Notes: generated by a model from the sequence alone, not told the origin. Positions 15,991 to 29,029 are shown, numbered from the stretch's first letter. The stretch is 64,000 bases of DNA from Halichoerus grypus (GCF_964656455.1 NC_135717.1:8337033-8401032), one strand, 5' to 3'. A program made the numbers and translations.

Positions 15991-17689
15991 AAGAGCCTGC
16001 CCCCTCTTTGGCCTCTTACCTTGATCCCCCAGTTGCTTCCCAGAAGCTGAATCTCCGATCCTGTCCGCCAGCAGGGCCTGCGAAGCCTGCTTGTGGAGTG
16101 GCCTCCACGGAAGGCACTAACCCAGGACATGGGGGACAGTGTGAGCAGGGCCACTACGAGGCTTGATTCCTGACTCAGTAAGAGGAGTAACCTTGGGCAG
16201 GGCACCCAGTTTCTGTCCTCAGGCCTTAGCGTCCTCAACAGTGAAATGAAAGAATGCCCCCATAAAGCTCCTGGCGTAGTATCCACACATGAACCCTCAG
16301 TGAACGGGGCTCTGGCCACCCCTTACCCTCTCCCGTGTTGACCTTGTGAAATTCGGGATATCTGTGCCGCCGGGCCTCTTCGTCCGCATCACCACGCCGC
16401 GGCTGTGGAAGTCTTCGTCCTAAGGGCTCAGGATTAGAAATCATGAGCAGTTACCACTTGGGTGCTGCTAACGCGGGGAGCAGAAAGCTCCAAGCGCCTA
16501 CCATTGCAGAGCTGTTAATGTCCTAACCTCTGGAGGTTCATAACCACTGAGTAACGCTGGTGGAGTCTGAATGCCACATGTGTGCAGGCCCAGGTCCTGA
16601 CACGCGAGCAGGGCGTCCCACGTGTGGTCCCCTCTGGCCGCACGTCGAGGCAAGTCTCAGACTCCAGGAGAGGTCTCACCCCGTGTGGCTTGGAGAATTT
16701 GGGGCTCTCTGGGCTGTTGTAAAACACATTAAGAGAGGTGCCAAACATCTGGGCACCAGCAAGGATGTCTGGGGCTCTTATTCTGGGATATCGTAAAAAA
16801 AAAAAAAAAAAAAACTTTTTGGAACCAGCCTTAAGAATGAAAAGTTTCCTATAGGAAAGCGAGAGCGAGCTAGATAATTGAACTCATTGATTTCCTTCAC
16901 GGCTTGTTTGGCCTTTCATTCCCTTCCTGAGGTGCTGTTTGTTGAGGAATGTCTCCAATTGCCAGAAAGACAGTGGGGTGTCTCATATTTCCCCGCCAGC
17001 TCTCCTTTCAGCCAGAGCCGAGTTCCGAGGCGAGCCTGCAATATGAATTTTTAATGCAGAACTTTATAGCCTTACTCTTGCAGCCCGGCTGCATTGCTCT
17101 CCTGAGCTTTCAGATTTAATGCCCTGATGAACAAGCAAAGACTCGGGGCATTCGGCATCAGTGAGAATTAACCCCCAGATGACCGCACGTGTGCCCCCTC
17201 ATTTCCCTAAAGGTAAACCTAAAGGAGTCGGAAGGGAAAAAAATTTTTTTAATCCTGTAGTGTTTGGATGTTCTCAACGTAGCCTGGAGCGCAAAAGTAG
17301 CAGATTCGTGAAATTTTACTGGATAGCATACATTTGTACCTTTTCATTTATCTTTTCAAAGTTGGCCTGTTCCCACTTTGATGCGCTTCTGCACTCTTTT
17401 CTACCCATTAAGACAGCAGTACAGTTTTTAGGATTTACTAAATAGAAAGGTCAGTGGACACTCCCAATTTTTTTCTGTGGGAAGCCCAAGCGTGGTTAGA
17501 AATCCAGAATTTGTCATTGATTGTGGAAAAAGCACCACGTATGTCAAGTGGTCGATTCTGTGTGTTGGCCTGTGGTTGATTGTTTTTTTCTTTTTTCCTG
17601 CTGGTAGCTCTGTATATTAGTGAAGGTTTTGAAATTAAGGGGAAAATATTTTAGAAGAAGCTGTCTGTAAAAACTGCGTGAGCTTAAAT

Positions 17690-18060
17690 AAGTTAGCAAA
17701 GGAAGGAGTTTTTGATAAGTGGTACCAGAGCAATTGGCTATGAAGAGGATAAGAGAGAGCTGAGCCCCAGCAGAATCAAGTCTAGATGTTTTAAATCCTT
17801 ATGTGTAAAAAACGAAACCATAAAAACACGAGGAGAAATTTTAGATGACTCCTTTGATGTGGGGTTGGGGGAAATTTCTCGAAGCACGATGCCCAAGGCA
17901 GAAATCAGGGAAATTCACAGCTCTCTGTGAATTGAGTGATTGATAAACTGACAAAAATATTTGCATTGTATATGACAGATATATATGTAAATATATATAA
18001 AGAGCCCTTACAAAGCAATAAGAAAGAGTTTAACACCCCAATAGAGAAAGCTCTCTATTT
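17690..18060 (+). repeat. Old L1 (L1M-type) remnant
   Basis: The words aaaaacgaaaccataaaaac, ggagaaattttagatgac and gcccttacaaagcaataaga follow the end of ORF2 of old L1 elements. Decayed, with no coding capacity. Confidence 0.5.
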
Positions 18061-19754
18061 TCAGCTCTGTCTCCTTTCTAGACAGTTCTGCCGTCGGCAT
18101 CTCAAACTCAAGTGAACTCACCGTCCTCCATGATTTCCCTCTTCCCCACAGACAGTTTCCCTTGCGTGTCTTCCCCACCTCAGGCAAACATGGTCCGCCT
18201 TTATTCCAGAGATGGAGAGTCCTTCCTGACTCTTACCATCCCTGCTCTCTAATCCATATTAATTCTGCCTCCTTGAGACATTCTGCATCCATCACTTTTT
18301 ACTATAGTAATTTGGCTTTTTTCATCTCTTGGCCCCACAGTTCAGCGTCTTCCCAGCGGATCTCCCTGCTGCCAGTTTCTCCCCGGACTATCCATCCTCC
18401 AAGTGTCTGTCTGCTAAAAGTATCTTTCCGAAATATAAATCTGATCCTGTTAAAATCTGTCCTCCTTAAAGTCTTTCCGTGGCTCTGTCTTGCCTCCACT
18501 GAAAAATCATGACATAGTGCCTGAGCCGCTTCGTGAGGCCGCCCCGCCTTCACAGCCTCACTTCCCACCAAATCTGACACCCTTCCTCCCCTCATGGAAT
18601 CACGGGCCCTTGCCAGGCTCACCATGCTCTGACATCCCAGCTCATAGTTACCAGCCTTTCTTCGTAAGCAGATCCTGCCCCTCCACGCCCCGTTCCTGTG
18701 CCCACACATACCCACACCAGCCTCTGTGTACATGTGAGGGGAGGCTCTGGCCTCTCTGGTTCCATGGAGGGAATTCGGGGTGGGAGAGGATCATGAATCT
18801 GGACCCAGAAAACATACATCTTTATTTTTTACTAACATCTGACTATGATGTAGCATTTCTTTCCCTTGCACATGAAGTCACCAAACCAAAATAAGAATCT
18901 GAGAGTTGGTTGCAAGTAGAAATCGTAGATCTTTTCCATCACATTAAAATTGTTGTAAATACCCCCAGAGAGTCGGTAGTTCTTAGACCCACCACTAGAT
19001 TCATTATTCCTTGCACGGATAAAGAAGAACTTTTGTTACTACATCATAAATTTGGGTGGTTTTTTTTTCCTAGGTATTGTAATAACTACACTTCAAAATA
19101 ACTATTTTCCTTAGTAAACTTAGGTATTTAAAACATTTTTCTAGAAAGAGGGCCATACTCTTCACCAGACTTTCAGAGGGGACCATGGCACAAGGAGGGT
19201 TCAGCATCCACAATAGACTGGCAGCGTCTTGAGGGCCACGACTGGACCCTCCTCCTTTTTTGCCCTAGGACTTCGCACAGTGCTTTACCACATTACGTGG
19301 GCTTTTAATATTAGTCCGTGTGGCTTTCATGAAACCCACCCACCTCTTCCAGGTGTGAAACAGCTGGGACTGGGGCGGGGGCAAGTATTGTCCCAATCCC
19401 ATGCACGCAGCAATGCCCATTGTGCGGATGGACCCTCCTTCCTCTAGGGATGGAGGATGCCTGCTTGCCCCTTGGGGTCTACCCCTCACACACTTAGCCC
19501 CCAGTGTGAAGAAGCAACGCGGGGATTTAGGTTGTAGGAGGGCCAAGCTTGTAATGGTCTGCAGCGTACGCCAGTAGCCTAACATGGGGCATGAATCGCA
19601 GCAAGCCACAGTAAAAGAATGGGCATCAGAAAAACTGGCTGATTTTCATAACGAGGGGAAGATGTGAATATATTTTCCATCTAAGCTAAGGGACATTTCT
19701 CCTTTCATAAAAAGGGAGGCAGCTCCCCTCCCCCCCACATCAGGGTTATTTGAA

Positions 19755-19870
19755 CCTTCATCCATTCAATAAACCTCTGCTGAGTGCCTCCCATGTGCTG
19801 GGCACGGGGAGCACCTCGGCCTTGGGACTCAGTCTCTGCACTTGATCGTCATGTCCCTGAGAGGGTCACC
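19755..19870 (-). repeat. L2 3' end fragment, antisense
   Basis: Ttcatccattcaataaacct followed by tgagtgcctcccatgtgctg and ggcacgggg is the reverse complement of the L2 3' terminus (cactcaataaatgtttgttgaatga). Confidence 0.55.
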
Positions 19871-20089
19871 GCCACCCCCTCGCCATCACTTCAGATGCCA
19901 TCTGCATGCTGGGGACTCCCACACTGATGTTTCTGGCCCCGAGCCGTCCTTAACAGACATCACAAGCTTCACGTAGACAGAACCGAACTTCTGATGGCTC
20001 CCATCAAACCCGGCCAAACAGCCACCAGAGTGACCCTGTCGCTTTGCAAGCCGGCCATGTCACTGCTCCCAGAACCCAGAAAGGGCCTC

Positions 20090-20250
20090 CCACTTACCCA
20101 GGAATCAGAGGCGGGGTCCACACCGTGGCCTGCAGCTCACCATGCACACCTGGCGGGCTCTGTCCTCTGATCCCAGGTGCCTTTGCCACTGTGTCCCCAG
20201 GGCCCAGAACAGGGCCTGCTCAGCACTCACAGATGTTCTTGAATGGATGG
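20090..20250 (+). repeat. L2 3' end fragment
   Basis: Cactgtgtccccagggccca, gaacagggcctgctcagcac and cagatgttcttgaatgga follow the L2 3' end in sense orientation (agtgcctggcacatagtagg, gaatga). Confidence 0.5.
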
Positions 20251-20796
20251 AAACAAAGCCCCTGCTCTCCTAGAGGCCATCTCTAAGTAGAAAGCAGATT
20301 GCCGTATAATGGAAGTGTAGGTCGAGTCAAGTGTCCTATACTGCCAAGAAAATTAAAGCAAGGCAAGGAAGGGGAAGATGGAGAGAGAGCCTTGCTGGCT
20401 TCCATGGATGGTCAGGGAAAGCAAAGCGACGTGGTTGCAAATGAAATGTGTAAAAGTCCGGAGCAGGGGCTCCATCTGGGTGTTTATTAAATCCAACCCA
20501 TGGGTGCTTACTCTGCTATTTTAACACGGACACTTACTCAGAGATTACTTCAACGGGGGTCCTTGGACTCGGCCCCAGTATGAGAAGTCTTGTGCCAAAA
20601 TGTGGAACTCCCCTAATGGGTTCAGAGCAGAAAATGCAGGGTAGTTCCAGATGTCTTCTAGCAGGGCAGGGTTGTATGGTCCAAGGGGCAAACGGAACAC
20701 ATCTGTGCCTTCTGAGGCTGTATAAAATAGTTGACCTAGCTCTGCCCCAGCTCCAGAAGCATGGGCATTCAGTACATTGGCCCTCATCACACAGGT

Positions 20797-20958
20797 CAGT
20801 GACTCCTGACCTTGACTAAGATTCCTTAGAGCCTCAGTTCAACATGCAGATCCCTGGGCCGCATCCCCTAGCGTCTGACTCAGTGGGTCTGGTGTGGGAC
20901 CCACGGCTCTGCAGCCCTCCACACACGTGGGGTCTGGTGACCACACTTTGGAAAACTC
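20797..20958. mobile_element. MER5A-like hAT-Charlie DNA element
   Basis: It starts cagtgactcctgacc and contains gatccctgggccgcatccc and ctgactcagtgggtctggtg, the order of MER5-type elements. The right end is diverged (cacactttggaaaactc). Confidence 0.5.
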
Positions 20959-21449
20959 GAATCTAGTCATTCTGGTTTCATTGTTGGTATTTGGTTTGAG
21001 GACAGAGTTGTCCCCATAAGGACAAGGGACAGTGCTGTGGTGGCCCCTCTGGAGCCCCTCATCCGTGGAATACTAGGGTATCTTGAGAGCCAGCACAGGG
21101 GAGGGTACAGGTGGGAGGCACGGACGTGGGTGACGGCTGGAACTGGCGCCGTGATGGGCAGGCAGCCCCGGGGGGCTCTGCTGCGCAGCCCTTTGAACTT
21201 TTCCCAGGGGAGTCCCAATGCCAAAGTAACAAATGAGGGGTTTTCTGATTCATAATTAGGACTTGCAGCCAGGTTGCTGGTTCAAGCCTGGCGGAGTCCG
21301 CTCGGTGGCCCGGGTCCTGGTGGCACCAGAGTGGTGTGAGGGGCTTCGAGGGGCGGGGCTGGTTCAAGGCGACCCAAGCTCTTCTGCTTCTGGTCTTGTG
21401 GAATTCATGTGCGCTGTGATCGCTAATCGAGTCTTCTGTTACTCACCGA

Positions 21450-21650
21450 ATGCAGAACCTCCTTACTACTGCTATGGAGAGATGTCCAACATATGTAATT
21501 AAGTGGAAAACACAAGGCTCAGATCTTGGCATGTTTAATGCACTCTGTGTGCTGTTAAAGCAAACACCAGCTCTGGGAGGGGATCTGGGGGCAGGGAGAC
21601 GGGCGCTTTTTCACTGTACCCTTTCCTGACTTTTGAATCTCCCGTTGAAT
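21450..21650 (+). repeat. Old L1 (L1M-type) 3' UTR fragment
   Basis: Tggagagatgtccaacatat, then gtaattaagtggaaaacac and ctgggaggggatctgggggc follow the L1M 3' UTR pattern. Confidence 0.45.
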
Positions 21651-22719
21651 GAGAACCTATTTAGTCCTTCTGGAGCCTTCGCATTGATGGATCCAAAGTG
21701 GCCTTGTAGCCATCAGGCCCCCCCCACCAAGCCTCCGCAGACAGAGCCCATGTTCAGCCCCATCTCTGTCCAGCTCAGAATCCATCACCAGGATAAACAA
21801 AACAGCACTTTGGAACCGTCTTTGTGAATGTGTGTGTCTTTAAAGCAATTCGTACCTCTCTCCTGAAAGCTTAGTTAAACGTACCCCACAAACCCTGTGG
21901 AGAGGAGGCTGAGCGCACAGGGACCAAATCTGGGGGCTCGCCCAGTTCTACTTGCCAGCGAACAGCGGGCCCCTCGGGCGAGTCCAGTTAGCCTCCCCCT
22001 GGCCTGGGTTTCATGTTCCATGATTGTGTCTGCCTCCACGTGAGCTCCCAGGAGTTAATAGGCGCCAAGTGTTCAGTGGTCCCTTTGCCAGGGTCCAGGC
22101 GATGTTAGCTGCTTCCATCATTATGAACATGTCTGACACCCTCTGGTCTGGCTCCTGTTGGAAAGCTAGCAGCTACCGAGAATGCTAAGTGACCTTCCAC
22201 TGGGCCTGGCTCTGTTGTTCGCAGTTCAATAATTAGCCATCTTTATAGGAAAAAATAAAATCTGAGACATGTTTTGTCTCTCCCTACCCAGTTTCATATT
22301 CTCCGTATTTCTACGTATTTCGGATGCCCGTGGCATGCGTACATGCATCACGTAGCCGTGCACACACTGCTGGTACGACCCGACGAGCTCAGGACTTTCC
22401 ACTTTGTATATATTGCCCTTTGTTCTTTTGGCTTGGCATCACTAGTACGGTTCTTACACCTGCTCATCTGCTGATTTGTCATTTTGATGGCAAAATTTTA
22501 TTTTCTTTGCTCAATGAATTAGGGTTTACGTAACCAGTCTTGGTTGGCGAGCGTCTTGGTTATTTTGGTTTTTTGTAATGAATTTTTGTTCAGAAAAATA
22601 ACCCCTGAAAATATTTTTCAGAAAGAGAGATCATCAGGGCAAAAGAGATGCTGTCTTAAGGCTTCTTAGCATGTCGCTTTGCAGAGGGATGGACCACTTG
22701 CAAGAGCAGCTGAGGTTTC

Positions 22720-22916
22720 AGGGGCGCCTGGGTGGCTCAGTCATTAAACGTCTGCCTTCGGCTCGGGTCGTGATCCCGGAGTCCTGGGATCGAGCCCCGC
22801 ATCGGGCTCCCTGCTTGGCGGGAAGCCTGCTTCTCCCTCTCCCGCTCCCCCTGCTTGTGTTCCCTCTCTCGCTATATCTCTCTCTGTCAAATAAATCTTT
22901 AAAAAAAAAAAAAAAA
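22720..22916 (+). mobile_element. Full-length CAN-SINE with perfect target duplication
   Basis: tRNA-Lys-like head (gcctgggtggctcagtcatt), CT-rich tail and a poly-A of about 16. An 18-bp direct repeat aagagcagctgaggtttc flanks it at 22702-22719 and 22915-22932 (the first As are shared with the tail). This marks a fairly recent L1-mediated insertion. The gctcgggtcgtgatcccgga body is the arctoid form. Confidence 0.95.
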
Positions 22917-23748
22917 GAGCAGCTGAGGTTTCTTCTCTCCCAACCCCCAGCCCAAAATTCAGAGGTATAAGCCCAGAGCTCCAGTCTGGCCTGGGGAAAG
23001 AACACTACTTCTATCAGACCTTCTGTGGCAAATCCAGAAGATAAGGGGCGGGCTGCAGTGATTTTCACCCTCTCTCAGCACGCTAGGTGGGACCTCATAG
23101 ATGTTTAGCTTTATATTTGTTAGCACAAAACTCAGCGTTTTCCCATCTCTGTATTTACTCTGTGTTTCCTTATATCTCAAGAACATGGCTACAGTGGAAA
23201 CAGGGTAGTAATTCTACACATTTTCTGGATTTTAATTACTCGCTCATATTTATCAGGACTTTTACCTATTAATTGATTTCCTCTTCATTTGAGTTTTAGT
23301 GATTTCATTGTCCAGAGGCATTATATCTAGTTTATAGGAGATAGATCCCATCAAACTTATTGTTAATCATTTTCGATATGGTTTCAATAATAGAAAATGG
23401 TCTTTCCTTCCCAATCCGTTTTCTTAGTATTGTTTTATGATTTATCTTTAACCTGTTTGGCATTCATTCTAGCATATGAGGTAAGATATGTGTCTGTTCA
23501 TTATTCTTCATATGAATATCCAGTTTGTCCAGTAGTGTTGATGATCCTTCACCTGATAGCGAACATCGGAGAAATCAGATGTAAATAGCTACATATATAT
23601 CTGGATTCCTGTCTGGAATGCCATTCCGTTGATGTAACTTTTCATTCTAATAAGCACCACGCTGTTTGCTAATGTCTCTGTTTTCTATTTGGATATCCAG
23701 TTTTCTGTTGTTGGGATTTTTGGTTTAAAAAAACCTTTAGTATTTTGA

Positions 23749-23945
23749 GGGGTGCCTGGCTGGCTCATTCACTCTTCGTTTCAGCTCAGGTCGTGATCTC
23801 AAGGTCGTGGGATCGAGCCCCATATTAGACTCCACGCTGAGCGTGGAGTCTGCTTCTCTCCTCCCTCTGCCCCTCCCCACCCCTAGATAGATAGATTGAT
23901 AGGTAGGTAGATAGATAGATAGATAGATAAATCATTTTTTTTTAA
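23749..23945 (+). mobile_element. Older CAN-SINE with (TAGA)n tail
   Basis: Head ggggtgcctggctggctcat, middle gtgatctcaaggtcgtggga, and a tail replaced by a TAGA/TAGG microsatellite (23884-23931). Imperfect flanks (cctttagtattttga upstream, ccttgggtattttga downstream) look like a diverged target duplication. A 9-bp stem hairpin (23829-23849) lies in its body. Confidence 0.85.
23884..23931. repeat. (TAGA)n microsatellite with TAGG interruptions
   Basis: About 11 tetranucleotide units, tail of the SINE at 23749. It would be expected to vary in length. Confidence 0.9.
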
Positions 23946-25472
23946 AAAGCCTTGGGTATTTTGATCACCTAATTTTTCTGTACACATCTTGTCATTTCAC
24001 CAAGTTTTATAAATCCGCTTGGGAGAAGAATTTATATTTATTTATCTTTAATGCAACTGCAAGTAAGAAGTGTCATCATTAACTTTCTTTGCCACTAGCA
24101 TTTTGTAATTCAGTTTTCTATAAATGGAATTTGTACCGTGTTATTTTAATTCCCACGTGTTTAATATTTATATCCCTATTGTAGATGAGATAAATCCTTC
24201 ATTTCATTTTCTGGATATTTATTACTGGTACATGGGAGTTTTATCTTTTTCTTTTCTTTTTTTTTTTTTTTTTTGTCTTTACCAAAAAAAACATGGGGCT
24301 TTGCTGAACTCATGGGTTATCTCTGCTCATTTGCTCCCGTGAATCCCTTGGATTTGGTGAGCATGTGACTGTATTACCCACAAACAGTGAATTTGCGCCC
24401 TTTTTCAACAATCAGGACATCTGATCCTCTTCTTTCATTCCTGTTCTTCAAAGGAACATCTCTCTTATTTCTCTGTAAAGAATAATGGAGCCTCTTGGTT
24501 CTGAGTGGCTGTCCTGTTCACGTCGGCCAATCTAGTGCTCCCCCCATTTAAATTCAACTGTGACCTGGTTTTCCGATTCCATGTGATAGGAACCCTTTAA
24601 CTGTGTCCTGGTCTCCGAGCGGTGTAGTGGATTTTCTAGTAGGATGATAGTCTGTATATTGTATCTCTTTACGTTTTTGTATTACCTATTTTATAGATTT
24701 TCTTGCCTCAGGATTTAAGACAAGTTCAAGCTTGCTGTCTTTTATTATTCACTGTGCCTTTTAGGGTGACTTACTTCTCTGGAAAGTTATTTTCTACATA
24801 GGATATTGGCTAGGGTGGTTTAAAACCTTACCTTAGCCTGTTTAAAACATCTAGCCGGTCTTCACCTTTTTACTCGAAGTGTGTTTCTACCCTCTTTTGT
24901 TAGATTTGGAGTTTTCTTTAAATATGTATGTATTTTGTTTTTATAGGTGAATTTGGCCTGGTTACATTTACTGATGTAACCCTTCTCTTAACATCTGTCT
25001 TTATTGTTGATAACTTTACCTTTCTCTGATTCATAGTATCTCCGTCATATATTCTCTGATCTATTTAAAGAAGATGGGCCAAACGGCTTCCTTGACTCTC
25101 AGAGTATCCTGAGCCCTCCAGTCCAGCCCTGCTCCATGTCTCCTCTTATTTCTGGAATTCACCGCCAGATGCAGAACCATGGAGCCCTTCTGAAATCTTA
25201 AAAAAAAAAAAAAAAAAAAACTATTTATTTTTGATTGTCTTACCATCATGCACGTTATTACATTATATGTCACGCATAGCAGCAGGTTATACTTTACTGC
25301 ATTAACCGTCCCACTCCCTCTGCAGTGAGGCCCAATCTTTTATGCCACACTCCGGACCTACACATATTCCACTGGTGAACTCTTCCAAGTTATTTGCATT
25401 TTCCAAAGGTTGTCTGCTACCTTCACAAAGCTGCTGCTTTTTAGCAGGATTATCAACGAGTGGTAAGAATCC

Positions 25473-25592
25473 TTTTTTTTTTTTATCTTTATTTATCTAT
25501 TTAAGTCATCTCTACACCCAACGTGAGCCTCGAACTCACGACCCTGAGATCCAGAATCCTGCGCTCCTCCGACTGAGCCAGCCAGACGCCCC
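25473..25592 (-). mobile_element. Short CAN-SINE, antisense
   Basis: A T-run, then the reverse complement of a short tRNA-like SINE (cgaactcacgaccctgagat, ctccgactgagccagccaga). The flanking copies of aagaatccttt at 25465-25475 and 25597-25607 are target duplications. Confidence 0.85.
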
Positions 25593-26141
25593 AATAAAGA
25601 ATCCTTTACTCGATAGCACGCGGTGAATATTTTTCACCAGGTGTCATCCCAGGGGGTAACAGACACAGACAAATACGTTCTTACCATTCACGTAGTTTAA
25701 CTTTTACTGATCTCGGAAATTGATCACCTGGGTATTCGGGTCCTTCTGGTAAGGGTTAAGCCTGGCGAGCCCCTACCCTGTCGTTTGAAAAGAATCCAGT
25801 TTCCTGTCTGGAATTACTGTACATCAGCAATGACAGGCATAGCCGAGCTGTAAGGCAGCTGCTGGCTGTGTATGTCCTCCCTTCAGGACAGACCTGAAAG
25901 AGGGTTTGGCTTGTCCACCGGGAACCCCTTCCCAAATGAATTCTGCGATAAAACCAGGAAGGTTGTTCGTTTAACTTAAAGTTGTCATCAATCACGTTGA
26001 CCTCCAAAAAAGTATTTGAAAGTGGCCTTAACACAAAACACAGAATCACTGAGGCTCTTAGGGTGGATTGGGGGAGTTCAAGGGCAGAGCTCTGTGGGGA
26101 AGATACTTTTAAGGCTTGGATTTGAATTAAAAAGCTCAACT

Positions 26142-26340
26142 GTGGGGGGGGCCTGGGTGGCGCAGTGGGTTAAGCAAAGGACTCTTGGTTTCTGCTCAGG
26201 TCATGATCTCAGGATTATGAGATCGAGCCCCGCGTGGGGCTCCGTGCTCAGTGCTCAGTGCTGAGTCTGCTTGAGACTCTCTCTCCCTTTACCCTTACCC
26301 TGTCTCTAAAATACAGAAATAAATCTTTAAAATTAAAAAA
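26142..26340 (+). mobile_element. CAN-SINE, older subfamily
   Basis: Head gcctgggtggcgcagtgggt, body tcatgatctcaggattatga, and the longer ggctccgtgctcagtgctca region. It ends in A-rich sequence. The flanking aaaagctcaact at about 26130-26141 and 26342-26353 is a target duplication. Confidence 0.9.
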
Positions 26341-27284
26341 AAAAAGCTCAACTATTCAGTAGCCTGATGTGACTAAGACATTCCATACGTAGGGTTTTTA
26401 AAGAGTTCCTTATCACTGTGACTGATGGACTGTTTGCTTGACTACGAGGGAAAACTTTATGTTGTAATTAAACCTTTCTATTTTTTTTCCCCCGTGTCTA
26501 AGTATTGTGAACTTCCTTTGTGGTATTTTAGTGATTAGACAGGATGGAGGGTGTTCTTAAAGATTCATGGCCAAATCCGATGATGTCAGAACGAAGGGAA
26601 GGGACGGTCTTCGTGGGGCCAGCAAGTCTGGCCCCGTCTGAATTGTTTGTCTAACACTTCACAAGTAGAATAGGAACCGCTGAATTATTCATTTTCAAGT
26701 TGCCCTAAAAAAGGCACTTACACTGCCGAGATGCAGACTTTTGGTGCCGGCAAGAGGAAGAGGAAGGATGCTGTCTTTCCTGAGGGTGCTGGGCCCCTCT
26801 GCCTTGTTCTCCAGTTTCACTTCCCAGCCCTGTGGGGTGGAGGCAACCGCCCGCTGGCTCAAATGCAGGGCACTGAAGGGGGCGGGGCCGGGGGGGTGGC
26901 GGGGACGACAACTTCTGTGTGGGCCTCTGAAGCCACCATGGAGCTGAGTCTTGAATTTGGTGGGGAAAGACCAGGAGGAGAGGAAGGTTTGGAAGGAGCT
27001 TTAGGTTGGGGAGGAGCTCTGTAGTCAGAGGCCCCCAGGGGCGTGGGTGTGGTTGAAGGAGCCCAGCCTGTGCCTGAGAAGGGCCCAGGAAGTTAGTTGC
27101 CTTGGCCTTGGGCTTGGAGGAGAGGAGGGGGGAGGGAGCCGAGAGTAATCACTAGGATGCAACTGGAGCTCTTTTTTTATTCTTAGTTTTCGCTTCTCTG
27201 CCACCAAGCCTCCTCTTAACATTTCCTGCCAAGTAGTACTTAGGGGAGAAAGGGGGTAATTAGGATTCCTTACACTGGGGAATA

Positions 27285-27395
27285 AAAGCAGGGCTCTTGC
27301 CCTTGGCCGGCTGCTCCCTGTGACCGTGAGCCCCTTCGTCACTACTCTGCCCTGGGCCTCAGTTTGCCCACCTGTGAAATGTGAGCGGTTTTCTC
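27285..27395 (+). repeat. MIR SINE fragment
   Basis: Ccctgtgaccgtgagcccct, then gggcctcagtttgcccacct and gtgaaatgtgagc follow MIR in sense orientation. Confidence 0.5.
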
Positions 27396-28319
27396 CTGCA
27401 GGCCTGTGGTTCCCACCGGCCGTGCAGGCCCTGCACACCGCGGGGGCCTGCGAGCAGCAGGGGCGGTGCTGGGAGTCAGATGCGTTCTCTTGAGCGGTCC
27501 CTGGCTCGGCCAGCACCTGTCAGCTGTAGGCAGGGCAGCCACAGGTTAAGCAAACAGGGAAAGAGAAACAAAATCTGAAAGGCGGTTCTAGAAGAGCCGG
27601 GGCTCAAATTGCGGAAGCAGCGCTCCAGCCACTGGAAAGATGTGCTGACAGATTCTACACTAAATACGTGCAGGAGACATTTAAAATGTGTACATTAAAA
27701 ATGGCATTAACAGCGGCCCTTCCCAAACATTTTTTTTTAAGTCTAAAAGTAAACTGTCAACAGTTTGGGTCCACAGGCCTGCTGGGTGGTGTTCTCTGCC
27801 GGAGGGCCCTCACCCTGGCCGTTCCAGCTCCTGGGGGGCTCGGGCGCACGGTGAGCGGTGAGGGGGTGCGCGGAACCCGGGTGTCCCACCCAGAATTCAT
27901 TTTCCTCCCGTTCTCTGGCCTCAGCAGTCTTTCCCTGGATCAAAGAAAAATATTCATATACGACTTTCCAACCATGTTTTTCTTACAGAGGTGAGCTTTT
28001 CATGGGCATTTTTTCCTCCCCTTTGCTGAGCAAGTAAATTGAGATTCTGGGCGGTTAACTGACTTCGCACAAGTCTGCAAAGTGCGGAGTCTGGGCAGAG
28101 CTGGGCTTCCAGCACAGAGGCCCTCCTCTGATGTGGGTTCTTTCCTGGGGCCTCAACTACAGCCGCCCCCTACTCTTCACCTCATTCCCGTACAAACGGA
28201 GTGGCACGGTCAACATCCTACAGGCTTCATTGTTGACGCCTGGTGTTGGAGGGATACAAAACTGCTGTGAGGGTCATTGCTTTTTTCGGTTTACTTTTTG
28301 TGTTAAATTTCCAACACAT

Positions 28320-28880
28320 AGTAGATGACAGGAGCCCAAGGTGCCTGGGTGCAGTTCCGGCCCCCCCGATTTGGGGTTGCCTGTCTCACCCGTCCCCACC
28401 CCGCCCCGTTTTATCGTGAGGCACTTCCAGAATCCTTTCCCTTCACCTCAAAATGTTTTAGCATGTTGACCTCATGTAAAGACTCTTCTTCTATACAATA
28501 CTGTCATCAGATCAAAAACTAATTTTGTAATAGCATCAGTTCTTAAATTTCTAGTTACCTACCCCCAGTCACAGATGGTTTAATTTTTTTAATTTGTTGG
28601 GCTCAGGATTCAAATAAAATCCAGACGTTGGGATTGGTTGGTATGCCTCATTCATTTTCTGGATCCCCCTTCTCTCTTTTTCTTCTCCTGGCAATTCATT
28701 TGCGTAAGAAACTGGCTCATTTGTCCTGAAGAGTTTCCCACAATCCGGGTTTTGCCAACAGCATCCCGGATATAGTTGAGCGCGGTGTTTGTTGTTGAAC
28801 CTAGAGGGTCGATCAGATTCAGACTGGAAATTCTGGGCAAAAGCCACTCCATAGGTGGTGTTGAGTATCTTGTAATGTTC
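28320..28880. repeat. Old interspersed repeat, family not settled
   Basis: The run cttcacctcaaaatgttttag, ggattcaaataaaatccaga, catttgtcctgaagagtttc, ccggatatagttgagcg and attctgggcaaaagcc follows a repeat layout I have seen many times in mammalian introns, but I cannot name the family with confidence. Confidence 0.35.
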
Positions 28881-29029
28881 TTAGGTATTGAAAATCAGCT
28901 CTGACCAGAAGAGAAAGATCCTGATTTTCACGTGCGACAATAAGAACGGTTATGTGCGTGGGTCCTGGTGTACAAAGCCCTTTTCCACTCCGGCAATGCT
29001 CTTATTCTATCCTTGTGCCAATTTCTTTG

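Larger units (their letters stand above)
23200..25060 (-). repeat. Degraded antisense L1 ORF2-like remnant, split by a SINE
   Basis: T-rich sequence with words typical of antisense L1 (gaatatccagtttgtccagt, ttggctagggtggtttaaaa, gtgaatttggcctggtt). It is interrupted by the SINE at 23749-23945. Reading frames on the minus strand are full of stops. Edges are rough. Confidence 0.5.

Noticed and set aside
16797..16815. Poly-A tract as mark of a processed pseudogene
   Set aside because: The upstream 200 bp shows no gene-like sequence and no target duplication was found.
22718..23068. 116-codon open frame on the minus strand
   Set aside because: It is largely the reverse of a CAN-SINE (poly-F run from the A tail).
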